Notes: generated by a model not told the origin, from the sequence alone. A stretch of DNA of 64,000 bases from Parvibaculum sp. (GCF_019635935.1 NZ_JAHBYN010000001.1:1302001-1366000), one strand, 5' to 3'; shown: positions 24,802 to 34,491, counted from the first letter of the stretch. Translations and numbers: made by a program.

Positions 24802-25767
24802 ATGACAGTGATCGAAACGGGCTTGCCGAGACGGATGGACGAAGCGGCGACCGCGCCGCCCCCGGTCTCGTCAAAAAAATCCCGCAAGGAAGCGGCCCGC
24901 GCGAAAGCAAGGCGAAACGGGCTCGACGAAAGATTGCTGGGGCCGCGCCCCAAACACCGCAAACAGCACCGCACGCTTTTCCTTTCCGACATTCATCTGG
25001 GTACGCCGGGTTGCAAGGCCGAGCTGCTGCTCGACTTCCTGCGCCACAACGACGCCGAGACTTTCTATCTGGTCGGCGACATCGTCGATGGCTGGCGCAT
25101 CAAACGCTCCTGGTACTGGAACGCCGCACACAATGCGGTGGTGCAGGAATTCCTGCGCAAGGCGCGCAAGGGCGCGACGATCATCTATGTGCCCGGCAAT
25201 CACGACGAGGCGCTGCGCGACTATACCGGCCTCAATTTCGGCGGCATCGACGTGATCGGCGAAGCGATCCACGAAACGGCCGACGGACGCCGCTTCTTGG
25301 TAATCCATGGCGACCAGTTCGACAGCGTGGTCAAATATGCGAAATGGCTGGCCCATCTCGGCGACCGCGCCTATGGGCTGGCGCTGACGCTGAACAACTG
25401 GCTGCACGAGGTGCGGCGCTTCTTCGGCTTCTCCTACTGGTCGCTCTCGTCCTACCTGAAGAACCGGGTCAAGAACGCGGTCGAATATATTTCGAGCTAC
25501 GAACAGGCGGTCGCCCGCGAAGCGCGCGAACGCGGCGTCGACGGCGTGATCTGCGGTCACATTCACCATGCCGAAATGCGCGACATGGACGGCGTGCTCT
25601 ACTGCAACGACGGCGACTGGGTCGAAAGCTGCACGGCGCTGTCGGAAGACGAGCACGGCGCGATGTCGTTGATTGTCTGGCAGAAATTCTCCTGGGAAAC
25701 CGAGCTCGCCAACGGCGAGACGGAACCCCATGACGAAGACGCCGAACCCGTGTTGAGCGCCGCCTGA
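24802..25767 (+). CDS. plcP: PlcP-like metallophosphoesterase (phospholipase C), UDP-diacylglucosamine hydrolase family
   Basis: This 321-residue calcineurin-type phosphoesterase has all metal-binding motifs: FLSDIHLG (Asp63, His65), GDIVDGW (Asp93), GNHDE (Asn133, His134), HGDQFD (His169) and GHIHH (His253, His255). A basic N-terminal tail of about 55 residues precedes the domain. Such proteins are often annotated as UDP-2,3-diacylglucosamine hydrolase (LpxH). In Sinorhizobium and marine alphaproteobacteria the version paired with a glycosyltransferase is PlcP, which cuts phosphatidylcholine or phosphatidylethanolamine to diacylglycerol under phosphate limitation. The Pho box upstream and the overlapping glycosyltransferase gene favour PlcP here. 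Activity is inferred. Confidence 0.82.
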   Translation: MTVIETGLPRRMDEAATAPPPVSSKKSRKEAARAKARRNGLDERLLGPRPKHRKQHRTLFLSDIHLGTPGCKAELLLDFLRHNDAETFYLVGDIVDGWRIKRSWYWNAAHNAVVQEFLRKARKGATIIYVPGNHDEALRDYTGLNFGGIDVIGEAIHETADGRRFLVIHGDQFDSVVKYAKWLAHLGDRAYGLALTLNNWLHEVRRFFGFSYWSLSSYLKNRVKNAVEYISSYEQAVAREARERGVDGVICGHIHHAEMRDMDGVLYCNDGDWVESCTALSEDEHGAMSLIVWQKFSWETELANGETEPHDEDAEPVLSAA

Positions 25768-26972
25768 TGCCCCACAGCACAACGCTCGCATCCCTCGCCC
25801 CGCTCGCGCCGCGAAGGAAGCATCGCATCGCGAGGCTTCTGAGCCGCTTTCGCGGCGGCCCGCTGCCGAAGGATGTCGGCCGCTTTTCGGAACCCCTGCG
25901 CATCGTCATCGTTTCGGATGCCGCGCCGCCGCAGGTGAACGGCGTCGTGCGCACGCTGCAGCAACTGACGCAGCATCTCGAAGGCATGGGCCATGAGGTG
26001 ACTTTCGTCACGCCCGACATGTTCGCCACCGTGCCGCTGCCGACCTACAAGGAGATCCGCCTCGCGCTCTTTCCGATGCGCAAGATCGCGCGGATCATCC
26101 GTCAGGCGAACCCGAACGCCATCCATATCGCGACCGAAGGCCCGCTCGGCCTTGCGGCGCGGCGCTTCTGCTTGCGCAAGGGGATCCCCTTCTCGACCTC
26201 GTTCCACACGCGCTTCGCCGAATATCTGAACGCGCGCACCGGCATTCCGCTTTCATGGGGTTACGCGTTCCTCCGCCGCTTCCATGCGAAATCGGCGAGC
26301 CTGATGGTGGCGACGCCGTCGCTGCAGGCGGAACTGAAGGAACGCGGCTTCGGCACGCCGTCGATCTGGTCGCGCGGGGTCGATGTCGAACGCTACCGGC
26401 CCAAGCCCGACATGCAGGACGCACACCCGATGGGCCTTGCGCGGCCGGTCTGGCTGAATGTCGGCCGCATCGCGGTCGAAAAGAACCTCGAGGCCTTTCT
26501 CGATCTCGACCTGCCGGGCACCAAGATGGTGGTCGGCGAAGGCCCGCGCCTCGAACATTTGAAGAAGCGCTATCCGGATGCGCATTTCACCGGCCCGCTT
26601 TTCGGCGAGGAACTGGCCGACGCCTATGCAGCAGCCGATGTGTTCGTCTTCCCGAGCAGGACCGACACGTTCGGCCTGGTGCTGATCGAGGCGATGGCGG
26701 CCGGAACGCCTGTTGCCGGCTACCCGGTGCAGGGCCCGGCCGATGTGCTGGCCTTCACACCCGACGGCGCCAAGGCCGGCATTGTCGACGCGGACCTGAA
26801 AACCGCCTGCATGAAGGCGCTGCGCCTCAACCGCGACGACGCGCGCGCCTATGCGATGAACTTCTCCTGGGACGCCTGCGCCAAGCAGTTCATCTCGAAC
26901 CTCGCGCTGGAGGAGATGCCGGGCGCGGAAGAAACGGTCGAGATGCGCGCCGCGATGGAAGTGGTGGGCTGA
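25767..26972 (+). CDS. agt: GT4 glycosyltransferase, Agt-like (diacylglycerol glycosyltransferase)
   Basis: This 401-residue glycosyltransferase has the GT-B fold. The N-terminal acceptor domain has SDAAPPQVNGVVRTLQ and the motif HIATEGPLGLAARRF. The donor-binding domain has NVGRIAVEKNLEAF and the GT4 signature FPSRTDTFGLVLIEAMAAG near residue 295. Its ATG overlaps the plcP stop by one base, so the two are coupled. In related bacteria this partner adds glucose, galactose or glucuronate to diacylglycerol, replacing phospholipids. The sugar cannot be read from sequence. Confidence 0.82.
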   Translation: MPHSTTLASLAPLAPRRKHRIARLLSRFRGGPLPKDVGRFSEPLRIVIVSDAAPPQVNGVVRTLQQLTQHLEGMGHEVTFVTPDMFATVPLPTYKEIRLALFPMRKIARIIRQANPNAIHIATEGPLGLAARRFCLRKGIPFSTSFHTRFAEYLNARTGIPLSWGYAFLRRFHAKSASLMVATPSLQAELKERGFGTPSIWSRGVDVERYRPKPDMQDAHPMGLARPVWLNVGRIAVEKNLEAFLDLDLPGTKMVVGEGPRLEHLKKRYPDAHFTGPLFGEELADAYAAADVFVFPSRTDTFGLVLIEAMAAGTPVAGYPVQGPADVLAFTPDGAKAGIVDADLKTACMKALRLNRDDARAYAMNFSWDACAKQFISNLALEEMPGAEETVEMRAAMEVVG

Positions 26973-27041
26973 ACGCCTGTTCGGCCATTGCGGCGAGCAA
27001 GGCGACGATTCCGGAATCCTCAGATTTTCCACGCCCACAAG

Positions 27042-27124
27042 TGTCATCCCGGCGAAAGCCGGGAACCATGGGCGGTTGCGCCCGAACGTGAGGCACATGG
27101 ACCCCGGCTTTCGCCGGGGTGACA
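27042..27124. repeat. Palindromic intergenic repeat (REP-like)
   Basis: Arms at 27042-27063 (TGTCATCCCGGCGAAAGC and following bases) and 27102-27124 are almost perfect inverted complements around a 38-base centre. The type, TGTCATCCCGGCGAAAGC..., is a common dispersed intergenic palindrome of alphaproteobacteria. A run of seven Ts follows the right arm, so it may end transcription of the glycosyltransferase gene. The rest of the gap (26973-27235) holds nothing else I recognise. Confidence 0.75.
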
Positions 27125-27235
27125 TTTTTTTGTTTATGTCAGCCACCCAGCGACGCCCGCCGCACCCGAAAAGATATCCCCAATTGTCAGCGCAACGCTC
27201 GATCCCCATATAGGGACCATCTCCAGAGATGCGCC

Positions 27236-27784
27236 CTACTCCACCCCCGTCGGCAACCCGTCGATGCTGACGCGGTTCTTTTCCTGCCAGTAATCGGCGA
27301 TGCCCTCCGCGCCCTTCGCTTCGGCCCAGCGGATGAGCGAGGGGCGCTCTTCCTTGTAACCGTAGAGCGGCACGCCGAAACCGCAGCTTGTCTGCACCAG
27401 TTCGACATCCATGACGACGATCTGCCGCGCGCCGGCGGGCTCGCGGTTTTCGAAGAAGCTTTCGAGATAGCGCGCATAGTCGCCCGTGCCCTTACGCGCG
27501 ACGCGGCCGCGCCCGTAAAGCCGCAAGATCATCGGCGGACCGTCGAAGGCGCAGAACATGATGGTGAGGCGGCCATCGGCCTTCAGATGCGCCGCCGCCT
27601 CGTTGCCACTGCCGGTGTGATCGAGATAGCAGACCTCGTTGTCGCCGGTGACGCGAAAACCGTCGAGCCCCTTGGGCGAGAGATTGATGCGGCTGTCCCC
27701 CGTAGCCGAGGCGGTGAAGAAAACATGCTGGCGCTCGATGAAGCCGCGATGCTCGGGCGAGATGCTCGGGAACTGTTTGGCCAT
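27236..27784 (-). CDS. Pyridoxamine 5'-phosphate oxidase-family flavin-binding protein
   Basis: This 182-residue split-barrel protein of the PPOX family probably binds FMN or F420-like flavin. It has FFTASATGDSRINLSPKG near residue 22, CYLDHTGSGNEAAAHLKADG and IMFCAFDGPPMILRLYGRG, the usual core of the pyridoxamine-oxidase-like (heme- or flavin-utilising) subfamily. The substrate is unknown. It lies 13 bases after the MFS transporter gene and is therefore probably its operon partner. Confidence 0.82.
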   Translation of the reverse strand: MAKQFPSISPEHRGFIERQHVFFTASATGDSRINLSPKGLDGFRVTGDNEVCYLDHTGSGNEAAAHLKADGRLTIMFCAFDGPPMILRLYGRGRVARKGTGDYARYLESFFENREPAGARQIVVMDVELVQTSCGFGVPLYGYKEERPSLIRWAEAKGAEGIADYWQEKNRVSIDGLPTGVE

Positions 27785-27797
27785 GTCTCTTTCCTTT

Positions 27798-29054
27798 TCA
27801 ATCGCCGTCGATCAGCGCGCGTGAATTCGTGTCGGGGATCGTCGAATAGTAGGCCGCCGCCGCAACCAGCACGAAGGCGAGAAAGCCGAAGGCGGCGCGG
27901 TAGGTGATGTCGAAGCCGAAATCCATGCGCAGCAACTGGCCGATCAGCACGCCCGACAACGCGCTGAGCACGAAGACACCGGCCATGTTGCCGAAATTGA
28001 GGATGGTAATGCCGCGCCCGGCGAGACGGTCGGGGAAGATCAGCCGCCCATGCGCCAGCAGAAGCGGCGTGTAGCCGGCATTGAGGCCGAAAATCACGAA
28101 GAGCGCCGTGACCAGCCAGAGCGGCGGCGTGTCGAGCGCGGCGAGAAGGGCGAGGATCGCCGCCGACAAGGCGGCGCCCGCCATGATCGGCTTCTTGATG
28201 CTGCCGAAGACGCGCTCGGCATAGCCCCAGACGAGGAGGCCGACGACCTGGCCGGCCGTCAGCAGCAGCAGCACATTGCCGCGCGCGGTGAGGTCGAGGC
28301 CATGGACATCGGCGAGATAAGGCGAGGCCCAGAGCGTCTGCACGGCGGCGAAAACCGCATAGCCGGTCGAGATCATCACGAAAAGCGGCGGCACGGCCGG
28401 ATGGCGCACGACCTCGCCAAGCCCGCGAAGGCTCTGGCCGAGCGTTTCGCGCGGCGCGGCGGACGCCGGATGCCCCGCCGGCGCATCGCGCACGATGAAG
28501 CCCATGGCGACTGCGAGAACACCGGTGACGATGGCGGCGAGAACGAAGCTGGCCCGCCAGCCGATCGCCTCAGCGGCGAAAGCGAGCGGCGCGGTCGCCA
28601 TCAGCGCGCCGAGCGTGCCGATCGAAATCTGCATCCCCGTCAGCGCCGCGAAACGGTCGGCCGGGAACCAGCGGCGATAGATCATCAACGGTCCCATCAG
28701 CATCACCGAGCAGCCGATGCCCATGAGGATGCGGGCGACGGTGAGCCCGGTGCGGCCCTCGGCCATGGCGAAGACGAGGCAGCCGAGCACGGCGATGCCG
28801 ACCGAGCCGATCATGGTGAGGCGCGCGCCATAGCGGTCGAGCAGGATGCCGACCGGAATTTGCATCAGCGCGAAGGAAAGGAAGAAGGCGCCGGAAAGGA
28901 TGCCAAGTTCTTCGGGGTGCAGGCCGAGATCGGCGGTCAGGTTGGGCGCGATGACGCCGGTGGACGAGCGCAGGAACTGGCTGACCGTGTAGACGAGACA
29001 AAGGATGGTGACGAGCGCCACGACATAGAGGCGGGAGGCGCGCGGGGCGGACAT
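27798..29054 (-). CDS. Major facilitator superfamily transporter
   Basis: This 418-residue inner-membrane transporter has about 12 helices. The MFS motif between helices 2 and 3 is present as LLDRYGARLTMIGS. The N-terminus RLYVVALVTILCLVYTVSQFL leads into helix 1. The start at 29054 follows GGAGGAG; the open frame runs 48 codons further upstream through unlikely sequence. The substrate is not predictable; the family (nitrate/anion-like or drug-like) is uncertain. The flavin-binding protein gene is downstream. Confidence 0.87.
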   Translation of the reverse strand: MSAPRASRLYVVALVTILCLVYTVSQFLRSSTGVIAPNLTADLGLHPEELGILSGAFFLSFALMQIPVGILLDRYGARLTMIGSVGIAVLGCLVFAMAEGRTGLTVARILMGIGCSVMLMGPLMIYRRWFPADRFAALTGMQISIGTLGALMATAPLAFAAEAIGWRASFVLAAIVTGVLAVAMGFIVRDAPAGHPASAAPRETLGQSLRGLGEVVRHPAVPPLFVMISTGYAVFAAVQTLWASPYLADVHGLDLTARGNVLLLLTAGQVVGLLVWGYAERVFGSIKKPIMAGAALSAAILALLAALDTPPLWLVTALFVIFGLNAGYTPLLLAHGRLIFPDRLAGRGITILNFGNMAGVFVLSALSGVLIGQLLRMDFGFDITYRAAFGFLAFVLVAAAAYYSTIPDTNSRALIDGD

Positions 29055-29211
29055 CGGGAGGGCTCCTCCGGGCAGGCTTTTGCCGGGGATATGCACAGAA
29101 AGCAGGCCCCAAGGCCAGAGCCAATTCGCGCAAGGGCCGTCGCGGATTTGCCGGGCGCGCCTGAGGCCGTTAACGCCGTTTCCGCCCCTTTGCCGCACCT
29201 GCGAAGCAATC

Positions 29212-29240
29212 CTTGTGGGCCCCCGCCCAAGCGGCTATAA
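29212..29240 (+). promoter_or_regulatory. Sigma-70 promoter for typA
   Basis: CTTGTG (29212-29217) and CTATAA (29235-29240) are separated by 17 bases. The start would lie about 140 bases before the typA start codon, giving a long leader. The remainder of the 333-base gap 29055-29387 holds the MFS ribosome site and nothing else I recognise. Confidence 0.6.
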
Positions 29241-29387
29241 CCCGGCCAAATTTCCGGCCGCCCCGCGCCTGGCTCGTTCCGCGCGGCTGGGCGGCCAGTT
29301 TTTATGGATCGCGTTTTCGGACGGAAAGCCCCCCCTTTTCACATGGGGCGACACCTTTCCTGAAAACGCTCTTGCCCCGGCGGTCAT

Positions 29388-31244
29388 ATGTCTATTCGGA
29401 ATATCGCGATCATCGCCCATGTCGACCATGGGAAGACGACGCTGGTCGATCAGTTGCTTCGCCAGTCCGGCACCTTCCGCGACAACCAGCAGGTTGCCGA
29501 GCGGGTGATGGATTCGAACGACCTCGAGCGCGAGCGCGGCATCACCATTCTGGCGAAATGCACCAGCGTCGACTGGGAGCAGGACGGCACCCACACGCGC
29601 ATCAACATCATCGACACGCCGGGCCATGCCGATTTCGGCGGCGAGGTGGAGCGCATCCTGTCGATGGTGGACGGCGTGGTGCTGCTGGTGGACGCGGCCG
29701 AGGGCCCGCTGCCGCAGACCAAGTTCGTGACCTCCAAGGCGCTGGCGCTGGGCCTGCGCCCCATCGTGCTGATCAACAAGGTCGACCGCCCCGACGCGCG
29801 CGCCGACGAAGTGCATATCGAGGCTTTCGATCTCTTCGCCGCGCTCGGCGCGACCGACGAGCAGCTCGACTTCCCGACCATCTTCGCCTCCGCCAAGGAA
29901 GGCTGGGCGACCGAAGACCTGAACGCCCCCGACGCGAAGGAACACGGCATGACGCCGCTCTTCGCAAAAATCCTGACGCATTTCCATGCGCCGGCCGCGC
30001 TGACCGACGGTTCGCAGCAGGAACCTTTTGCGATGCTGGTGACGACCATCGAGAGCGACCCTTATCTCGGCCGCATCCTGACGGGCCGCATCGAGAAGGG
30101 CGTCGTGAAGCCGAACCTGCCGGTGCAGGTGTTGCGCAAGCCCAAGGGCGGCGAGGCGACGACGGTCGAAAAGGGCCGCATCACCCGCGTGATGGCCTTT
30201 CGCGGCATCCAGCGCATTCCGGTCGACGAGGCGAAAGCCGGCGACATCGTGGCGATTGCCGGCCTTGAGGAAGGCACCGTCGCCGACACGATCTGCGATC
30301 CGGTCGTGACCGACGCCATCGACGCGTTGCCGATCGACCCGCCGACGCTGTCGATCACGGTGTCGATCAACGACAGCCCGCTGGCGGGGCGCGAAGGCAC
30401 CAAGGTGCAGTCGCGCGTCATCCGCGAAAGGCTGATGAAGGAAGCGGAATCGAACGTCGCCATCAAGGTGTCGGACAGCGAAAGCCGCGACGCCTTCGAA
30501 GTGGCGGGCCGCGGCGAATTGCAGCTCGGCGTACTGATCGAGAACATGCGCCGCGAGGGCTTCGAGGTTTCGATCTCGCGGCCGCGCGTGCTCTACCGCG
30601 AGGACGACAAGGGCAACCGCCTGGAGCCGATCGAGGAAGCGACCGTGGATGTCGACGACGAATATACGGGCGTCGTCATCGAGAAGATTTCGAACCGCCG
30701 CGGCGAAATGATCGACATGCGGCCGACGGGTGCCGGCAAGACGCGCATCGTCTTCCATTGCCCCTCGCGCGGGCTGATCGGCTATCACGGCGAATTCCTG
30801 ACCGATACGCGCGGTACGGGCGTGATGAACCGCATCTTCCACGCCTATGAGCCACATCGCGGCGAAATCGAGGGCCGGCGCAACGGCGTGCTGATCTCGA
30901 ACGGCGCCGGCGACGCGGTGCCTTACGCGCTCTGGTATATCGAGGAGCGCGGCGTGCTCTTCATCCAGCCGGGCGTGAAGGTCTATGAGGGCATGATCAT
31001 CGGCGAGAATGCGCGCCCCGACGACCTGATCGTCAATCCGCTGAAAGCAAAGCAGCTGACCAACATCCGCACCACCTCGAAGGACGAAGCCGTGCGCCTG
31101 ACGCCGCCGCGCCCGCTGACGCTCGAACAGGCGATTGCCTATATCGAGCAGGACGAACTGGTGGAAGTGACGCCGAAATCGATCCGCTTGCGCAAGCGCT
31201 ATCTCGATCCCAACGAGCGCAAGAAGTTCGCCCGGGCGGGCTGA
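29388..31244 (+). CDS. typA: Ribosome-associated GTPase TypA/BipA
   Basis: This 618-residue translational GTPase of the BipA family has P-loop [10 protein letters not shown] (residues 9-18), switch [12 protein letters not shown] and the guanine-specificity motif NKVD. It continues with the elongation-factor-like domains II, III and V and the BipA-specific C-terminus ([32 protein letters not shown]). It binds 70S ribosomes and helps 50S assembly, stress adaptation and growth at low temperature. Length and motifs are complete. Confidence 0.97.
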   Translation: MSIRNIAIIAHVDHGKTTLVDQLLRQSGTFRDNQQVAERVMDSNDLERERGITILAKCTSVDWEQDGTHTRINIIDTPGHADFGGEVERILSMVDGVVLLVDAAEGPLPQTKFVTSKALALGLRPIVLINKVDRPDARADEVHIEAFDLFAALGATDEQLDFPTIFASAKEGWATEDLNAPDAKEHGMTPLFAKILTHFHAPAALTDGSQQEPFAMLVTTIESDPYLGRILTGRIEKGVVKPNLPVQVLRKPKGGEATTVEKGRITRVMAFRGIQRIPVDEAKAGDIVAIAGLEEGTVADTICDPVVTDAIDALPIDPPTLSITVSINDSPLAGREGTKVQSRVIRERLMKEAESNVAIKVSDSESRDAFEVAGRGELQLGVLIENMRREGFEVSISRPRVLYREDDKGNRLEPIEEATVDVDDEYTGVVIEKISNRRGEMIDMRPTGAGKTRIVFHCPSRGLIGYHGEFLTDTRGTGVMNRIFHAYEPHRGEIEGRRNGVLISNGAGDAVPYALWYIEERGVLFIQPGVKVYEGMIIGENARPDDLIVNPLKAKQLTNIRTTSKDEAVRLTPPRPLTLEQAIAYIEQDELVEVTPKSIRLRKRYLDPNERKKFARAG

Positions 31245-31312
31245 CGCCGTCCGATTTGCCTCATCCGCCCGCCGGTGCCACTCTTCCCCGAAAGAAATGA
31301 CGGGAGGCGCGG

Positions 31313-32317
31313 ATGGCGGGCAATGCGGAATGGCTGGCGCAAGTGAAGGAAGCGGCGCTCGAGCCCGCGCTTCCGATCATCGACCCGCATCATCACCTCT
31401 GGGACCATCCGGGCTCACGCTACGAGCTTGACGAGCTGCTGGCCGACACCGGCCAGGGCCACAACATCCGCGCCACCGTCTTCGTCGAATGCAAGGCGAT
31501 GTACCGCGCCGGCGGACCGGAAAACCTGAAGCCCGTCGGCGAGACCGAATATGTGAACGGCATCGCCGCGAAATCGGCGAGCGGGCAATTTGGCGAGATG
31601 CGCGCCTGCGCCGGCATTGTCGGCTTTGCCGATCTGCGGCTGGGGCACAAGGTGGACGCGGTGCTGGAAGCGCATCTGGCCCGCGCGCCGGAGCGCTTTC
31701 GCGGCATCCGCCACGCCTCCGCCTTCGATCCGAGCCCGGATGTGCGCGCCTCGCACACGCTACCGCCCAAGGGGCTGCTCGGCCTCGATACATTCCGCGA
31801 GGGCTTCGCGCGGCTGGCGAAATTCGGGCTCAGCTTCGACGCCTGGCTCTATCACCACCAGATCCCGGAATTGACGTCGCTGGCCCGCGCGAACCCCGGG
31901 ACGACGCTTGTATTCGATCATTTCGGCGGACCCATCGGCATCGGGCCTTACGAGGGCAAGCGCGCCGAGATTTTCGCGCAGTGGAAAAAGGATGTGGCGG
32001 AACTCGCGAGCTGCCCGAATGTCGTCGCCAAGATCGGCGGCATCAACATGGCGGTCAACGGCTTCGGCTGGCACAAGCGCGCCAAACCGCCGACCTCGGA
32101 CGAACTGGTGGCCGCGACACGCGACTGGTATCTGCATTCGATCGATGTCTTCGGCCCCGAGCGTTGCATGTTCGAAAGCAACTTCCCGGTCGACAAGCTC
32201 TCCTGCTCCTACGGCGTCTTGTGGAACGCCTTCAAGAAGATTGCGCAGGGCATGAGCGCCGCCGAGAAAGCATGGCTCTTCCACGACACAGCCCAACGGG
32301 TTTACAGGCTGGACTAG
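31313..32317 (+). CDS. Amidohydrolase family protein (amidohydrolase_2, COG3618-type)
   Basis: This 334-residue TIM-barrel metal-dependent hydrolase has the first metal motif IIDPHHHLWDHP near residue 22, RGIRHASAFDPSP in the middle and MFESNFPVDKLSC near residue 285, as in lactonases and 2-pyrone-4,6-dicarboxylate hydrolase relatives. It probably hydrolyses a lactone or amide of a catabolic pathway. It follows typA after 68 bases, and hisN starts 49 bases downstream. The substrate is unknown. Confidence 0.85.
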   Translation: MAGNAEWLAQVKEAALEPALPIIDPHHHLWDHPGSRYELDELLADTGQGHNIRATVFVECKAMYRAGGPENLKPVGETEYVNGIAAKSASGQFGEMRACAGIVGFADLRLGHKVDAVLEAHLARAPERFRGIRHASAFDPSPDVRASHTLPPKGLLGLDTFREGFARLAKFGLSFDAWLYHHQIPELTSLARANPGTTLVFDHFGGPIGIGPYEGKRAEIFAQWKKDVAELASCPNVVAKIGGINMAVNGFGWHKRAKPPTSDELVAATRDWYLHSIDVFGPERCMFESNFPVDKLSCSYGVLWNAFKKIAQGMSAAEKAWLFHDTAQRVYRLD

Positions 32318-32366
32318 CCGCCCGCCCCGCCCCATGATGCGCGCGGCCTCAAGACCGGGACTTCCG

Positions 32367-33176
32367 ATGCTTTCTCCACAGGATATCGACGAACTCGCGC
32401 ATTTCGCACTCGAACTCGGCGAGGCGGCGGCGGCCGTGACGCTGCCGCATTTCCGCTCCGGCCTCAGCGTCGACAACAAGCGCGGGCGTTTCGCCTTCGA
32501 TCCGGTGACGGCGGCCGACCGCGACGCCGAAGCGGCGATCCGCAAGCTGATCGGCGAACGCTATCCCGACCACGGCGTCCTCGGCGAGGAACATGGAAAC
32601 CACGACGGCACGAGCGGCCTGACATGGGTGATCGACCCGATCGACGGGACGCGCTCCTTCATTTCCGGCGTGCCTTTGTGGGGAACGCTGATCGCGCTCA
32701 ATGACGGTGCGCGGCCGGTGATCGGGCTGATGGAACAGCCCTATATCGGCGAGAAGTTTCTCGGCCGTCCGGGCGGCAGCGAGTTGATCGGGCCGAAGGG
32801 CACGACGCCGCTGAAGACAAGCGCCTGCACGAAGCTTGAAGACGCGCTGCTCGGCAACACCGATCCCGGCATGTTCCGGGTCGACGCCGAAAAAGCCGCC
32901 TTCCGTGAACTGACATCGAAGGTGAAGCTGCGGCGCTTCGGCGGCGACTGCTATTTCTATTGCCTGCTGGCGGCGGGCACGCTCGACCTCGTGGTCGAGA
33001 GTTCGCTCGAGCCCTACGACATCCAGGCGCTGATCCCGATTATCGAAAACGCCGGCGGCGTCGTCACAAGCTGGTCGGGCGGCGACGCGCAGCGGGGCGG
33101 ACAGGTGGTGGCGGCGGCAAATACCGAACTGCATGCGGCGGCGCTGAAAATCCTGTCGCCGGCCGCCAACGGCTAG
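32367..33176 (+). CDS. hisN: Histidinol-phosphatase, inositol-monophosphatase family
   Basis: This 269-residue Mg-dependent phosphatase has GEEHG (residues 73-77), WVIDPIDGTRSF (metal-binding Asp90 and Asp93) and RRFGGDCYFYCLLAAG near the C-terminus. The set matches HisN, which removes phosphate from histidinol phosphate in histidine synthesis and replaces the HisB-type phosphatase in actinobacteria and many alphaproteobacteria. I use ATG 32367; ATG 32334 is possible but has no ribosome site. It overlaps the convergent hydrolase gene by 4 bases. Confidence 0.86.
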   Translation: MLSPQDIDELAHFALELGEAAAAVTLPHFRSGLSVDNKRGRFAFDPVTAADRDAEAAIRKLIGERYPDHGVLGEEHGNHDGTSGLTWVIDPIDGTRSFISGVPLWGTLIALNDGARPVIGLMEQPYIGEKFLGRPGGSELIGPKGTTPLKTSACTKLEDALLGNTDPGMFRVDAEKAAFRELTSKVKLRRFGGDCYFYCLLAAGTLDLVVESSLEPYDIQALIPIIENAGGVVTSWSGGDAQRGGQVVAAANTELHAAALKILSPAANG

Positions 33177-34120
33177 CGCTTTTCAAGATCGCCGATAAAG
33201 CGGTCGAAGGCCGACCAGAATCGCGCCCGGATGTCGTCGGTCTCGATCAGGATTTCGTGGCGCGCGCCGCGCATGATCGCAAGTTCGCCAGCCGGCATGC
33301 CGATGGCGGCGCGATGCAGCGCCGCACCGTCGATCAACACGTCCTGCGTCGCCTCGCAGATCAGCACCGGCGGTTGAACCTCGGCGAGCCAGCACCTGTC
33401 GGAAACGAGGTCGATCGAGCGCATGGCGGCGTCGAGCCAGCCGACCGTCGCCGAACCGAGACCGAGCTCCGGCTCGGCGCGCAGCAACGCCTGCAGCAGC
33501 GCATAGCGCTTTTCGTCATGCGTCAGGATGTTGTCAGCGAAGTCGGTCTCGTCGGCGGCTTTCGCATTGCCGCCCGGCGCATACCGCCCGGCCTGACCGA
33601 GCCGGGAGAGCCCCGAAACGGTCGCCCGCGCCGCAAGCGCCGCACCGCGATTTGGAAAGCGCAGACCCAGCATCGGCGCCGACAGAACGACGCCCGAAAA
33701 CCATTCGGGGTGGTCATGCAGGCCGCGCAGCAGGATGTTGCCGCCCATCGAATGCGCGAGCGCATACCAGGGTTTCGGCAGGCCGGACGACGCTTCCGCC
33801 ATCACATGCGCGAGATCGCGGTCGAAGGTCGAGAAATCGTCGATATGTCCCTTGCGGCGGTCGGGCAGCATGCGCGTCGACAAGCCCTGCCCGCGCCAGT
33901 CGAGCGAAACGACGGCGAAGCCGCGCGCCCGCAGCTCGCCGACGATCTCGAAATATTTTTCGACGAACTCGGTGCGTCCGTTGAACAGGAAGACCGTGCC
34001 GCGCGTGCCGCCGCCCCATGTGAAAACGCGCAGCCGCGCGCCGTCGGCCATGTCGAGCCAGCGCGCATCGCCGCCTTCGGGCATCGGATTTTCAGGAATG
34101 AGGACGACGGGCGCGTTCAA
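33173..34120 (-). CDS. Alpha/beta hydrolase, lysophospholipase (PldB/monoacylglycerol-lipase-like)
   Basis: This serine hydrolase of about 315 residues has VVSLDWRGQGLSTRM (core strand), the nucleophile elbow AHSMGGN (Ser), the acid region ICEATQDVLIDG and His in GARHEIL. It should cleave monoacylglycerol or lysophospholipid esters. The start is doubtful: TTG 34120 gives a family-like N-terminus (APVVLIPENPMPEGG) and overlaps the SCP2 stop by 4 bases; ATG 34084 would shorten it by 12 residues. The open frame runs to 34282 through the SCP2 gene, which is unlikely. Confidence 0.82.
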   Translation of the reverse strand: MNAPVVLIPENPMPEGGDARWLDMADGARLRVFTWGGGTRGTVFLFNGRTEFVEKYFEIVGELRARGFAVVSLDWRGQGLSTRMLPDRRKGHIDDFSTFDRDLAHVMAEASSGLPKPWYALAHSMGGNILLRGLHDHPEWFSGVVLSAPMLGLRFPNRGAALAARATVSGLSRLGQAGRYAPGGNAKAADETDFADNILTHDEKRYALLQALLRAEPELGLGSATVGWLDAAMRSIDLVSDRCWLAEVQPPVLICEATQDVLIDGAALHRAAIGMPAGELAIMRGARHEILIETDDIRARFWSAFDRFIGDLEKR

Positions 34121-34491
34121 TCGGACACCGTGCCCGCATGCCGCGCCATGATCGGCCGCAGGCGCGCCACGATGGTGGGATCGCCGACAATCCGGATATG
34201 ACCCTGCCGGAACGCGACATTCTGGTCGATATGGCGTTGGAAGATGTTGAGATTGAGCACCGGGTCGATATGGATCGTGCAATCGGTCGGCACGTCGCGG
34301 CGATGCACTTCATTGGGGGTTTTCGTGCCGTCGATCACCAGCATGTCGGCGCCGGGATGCACGAATTTGAGCGTCGCGCCAAGCGACACATCTCCTGTCA
34401 GCGCCGCCTTGAGCAGCGCCTCGATTTCGTCGACCGCCTGGGCGGCGGCTTGCGCCATCCGACCGGCGGGGGCTTTTTCCGTCTGGGCCAT
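34117..34491 (-). CDS. SCP2 sterol-carrier-domain protein
   Basis: This protein of about 124 residues consists of a single SCP2-like lipid-binding domain. It starts AAQAVDEIEALLKAALTG and has FVHPGADMLVIDG, the block DCTIHIDPVLNLNIFQ and the C-terminal GHIRIVGDPTIVARL. Such proteins bind fatty acids, acyl-CoA or sterols. The start at 34491 follows GGGACGGGA; an ATG at 34509 or 34518 would add up to nine residues. The lysophospholipase-like gene downstream overlaps it, so the two form a lipid-handling operon. Confidence 0.78.
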   Translation of the reverse strand: MAQTEKAPAGRMAQAAAQAVDEIEALLKAALTGDVSLGATLKFVHPGADMLVIDGTKTPNEVHRRDVPTDCTIHIDPVLNLNIFQRHIDQNVAFRQGHIRIVGDPTIVARLRPIMARHAGTVSD

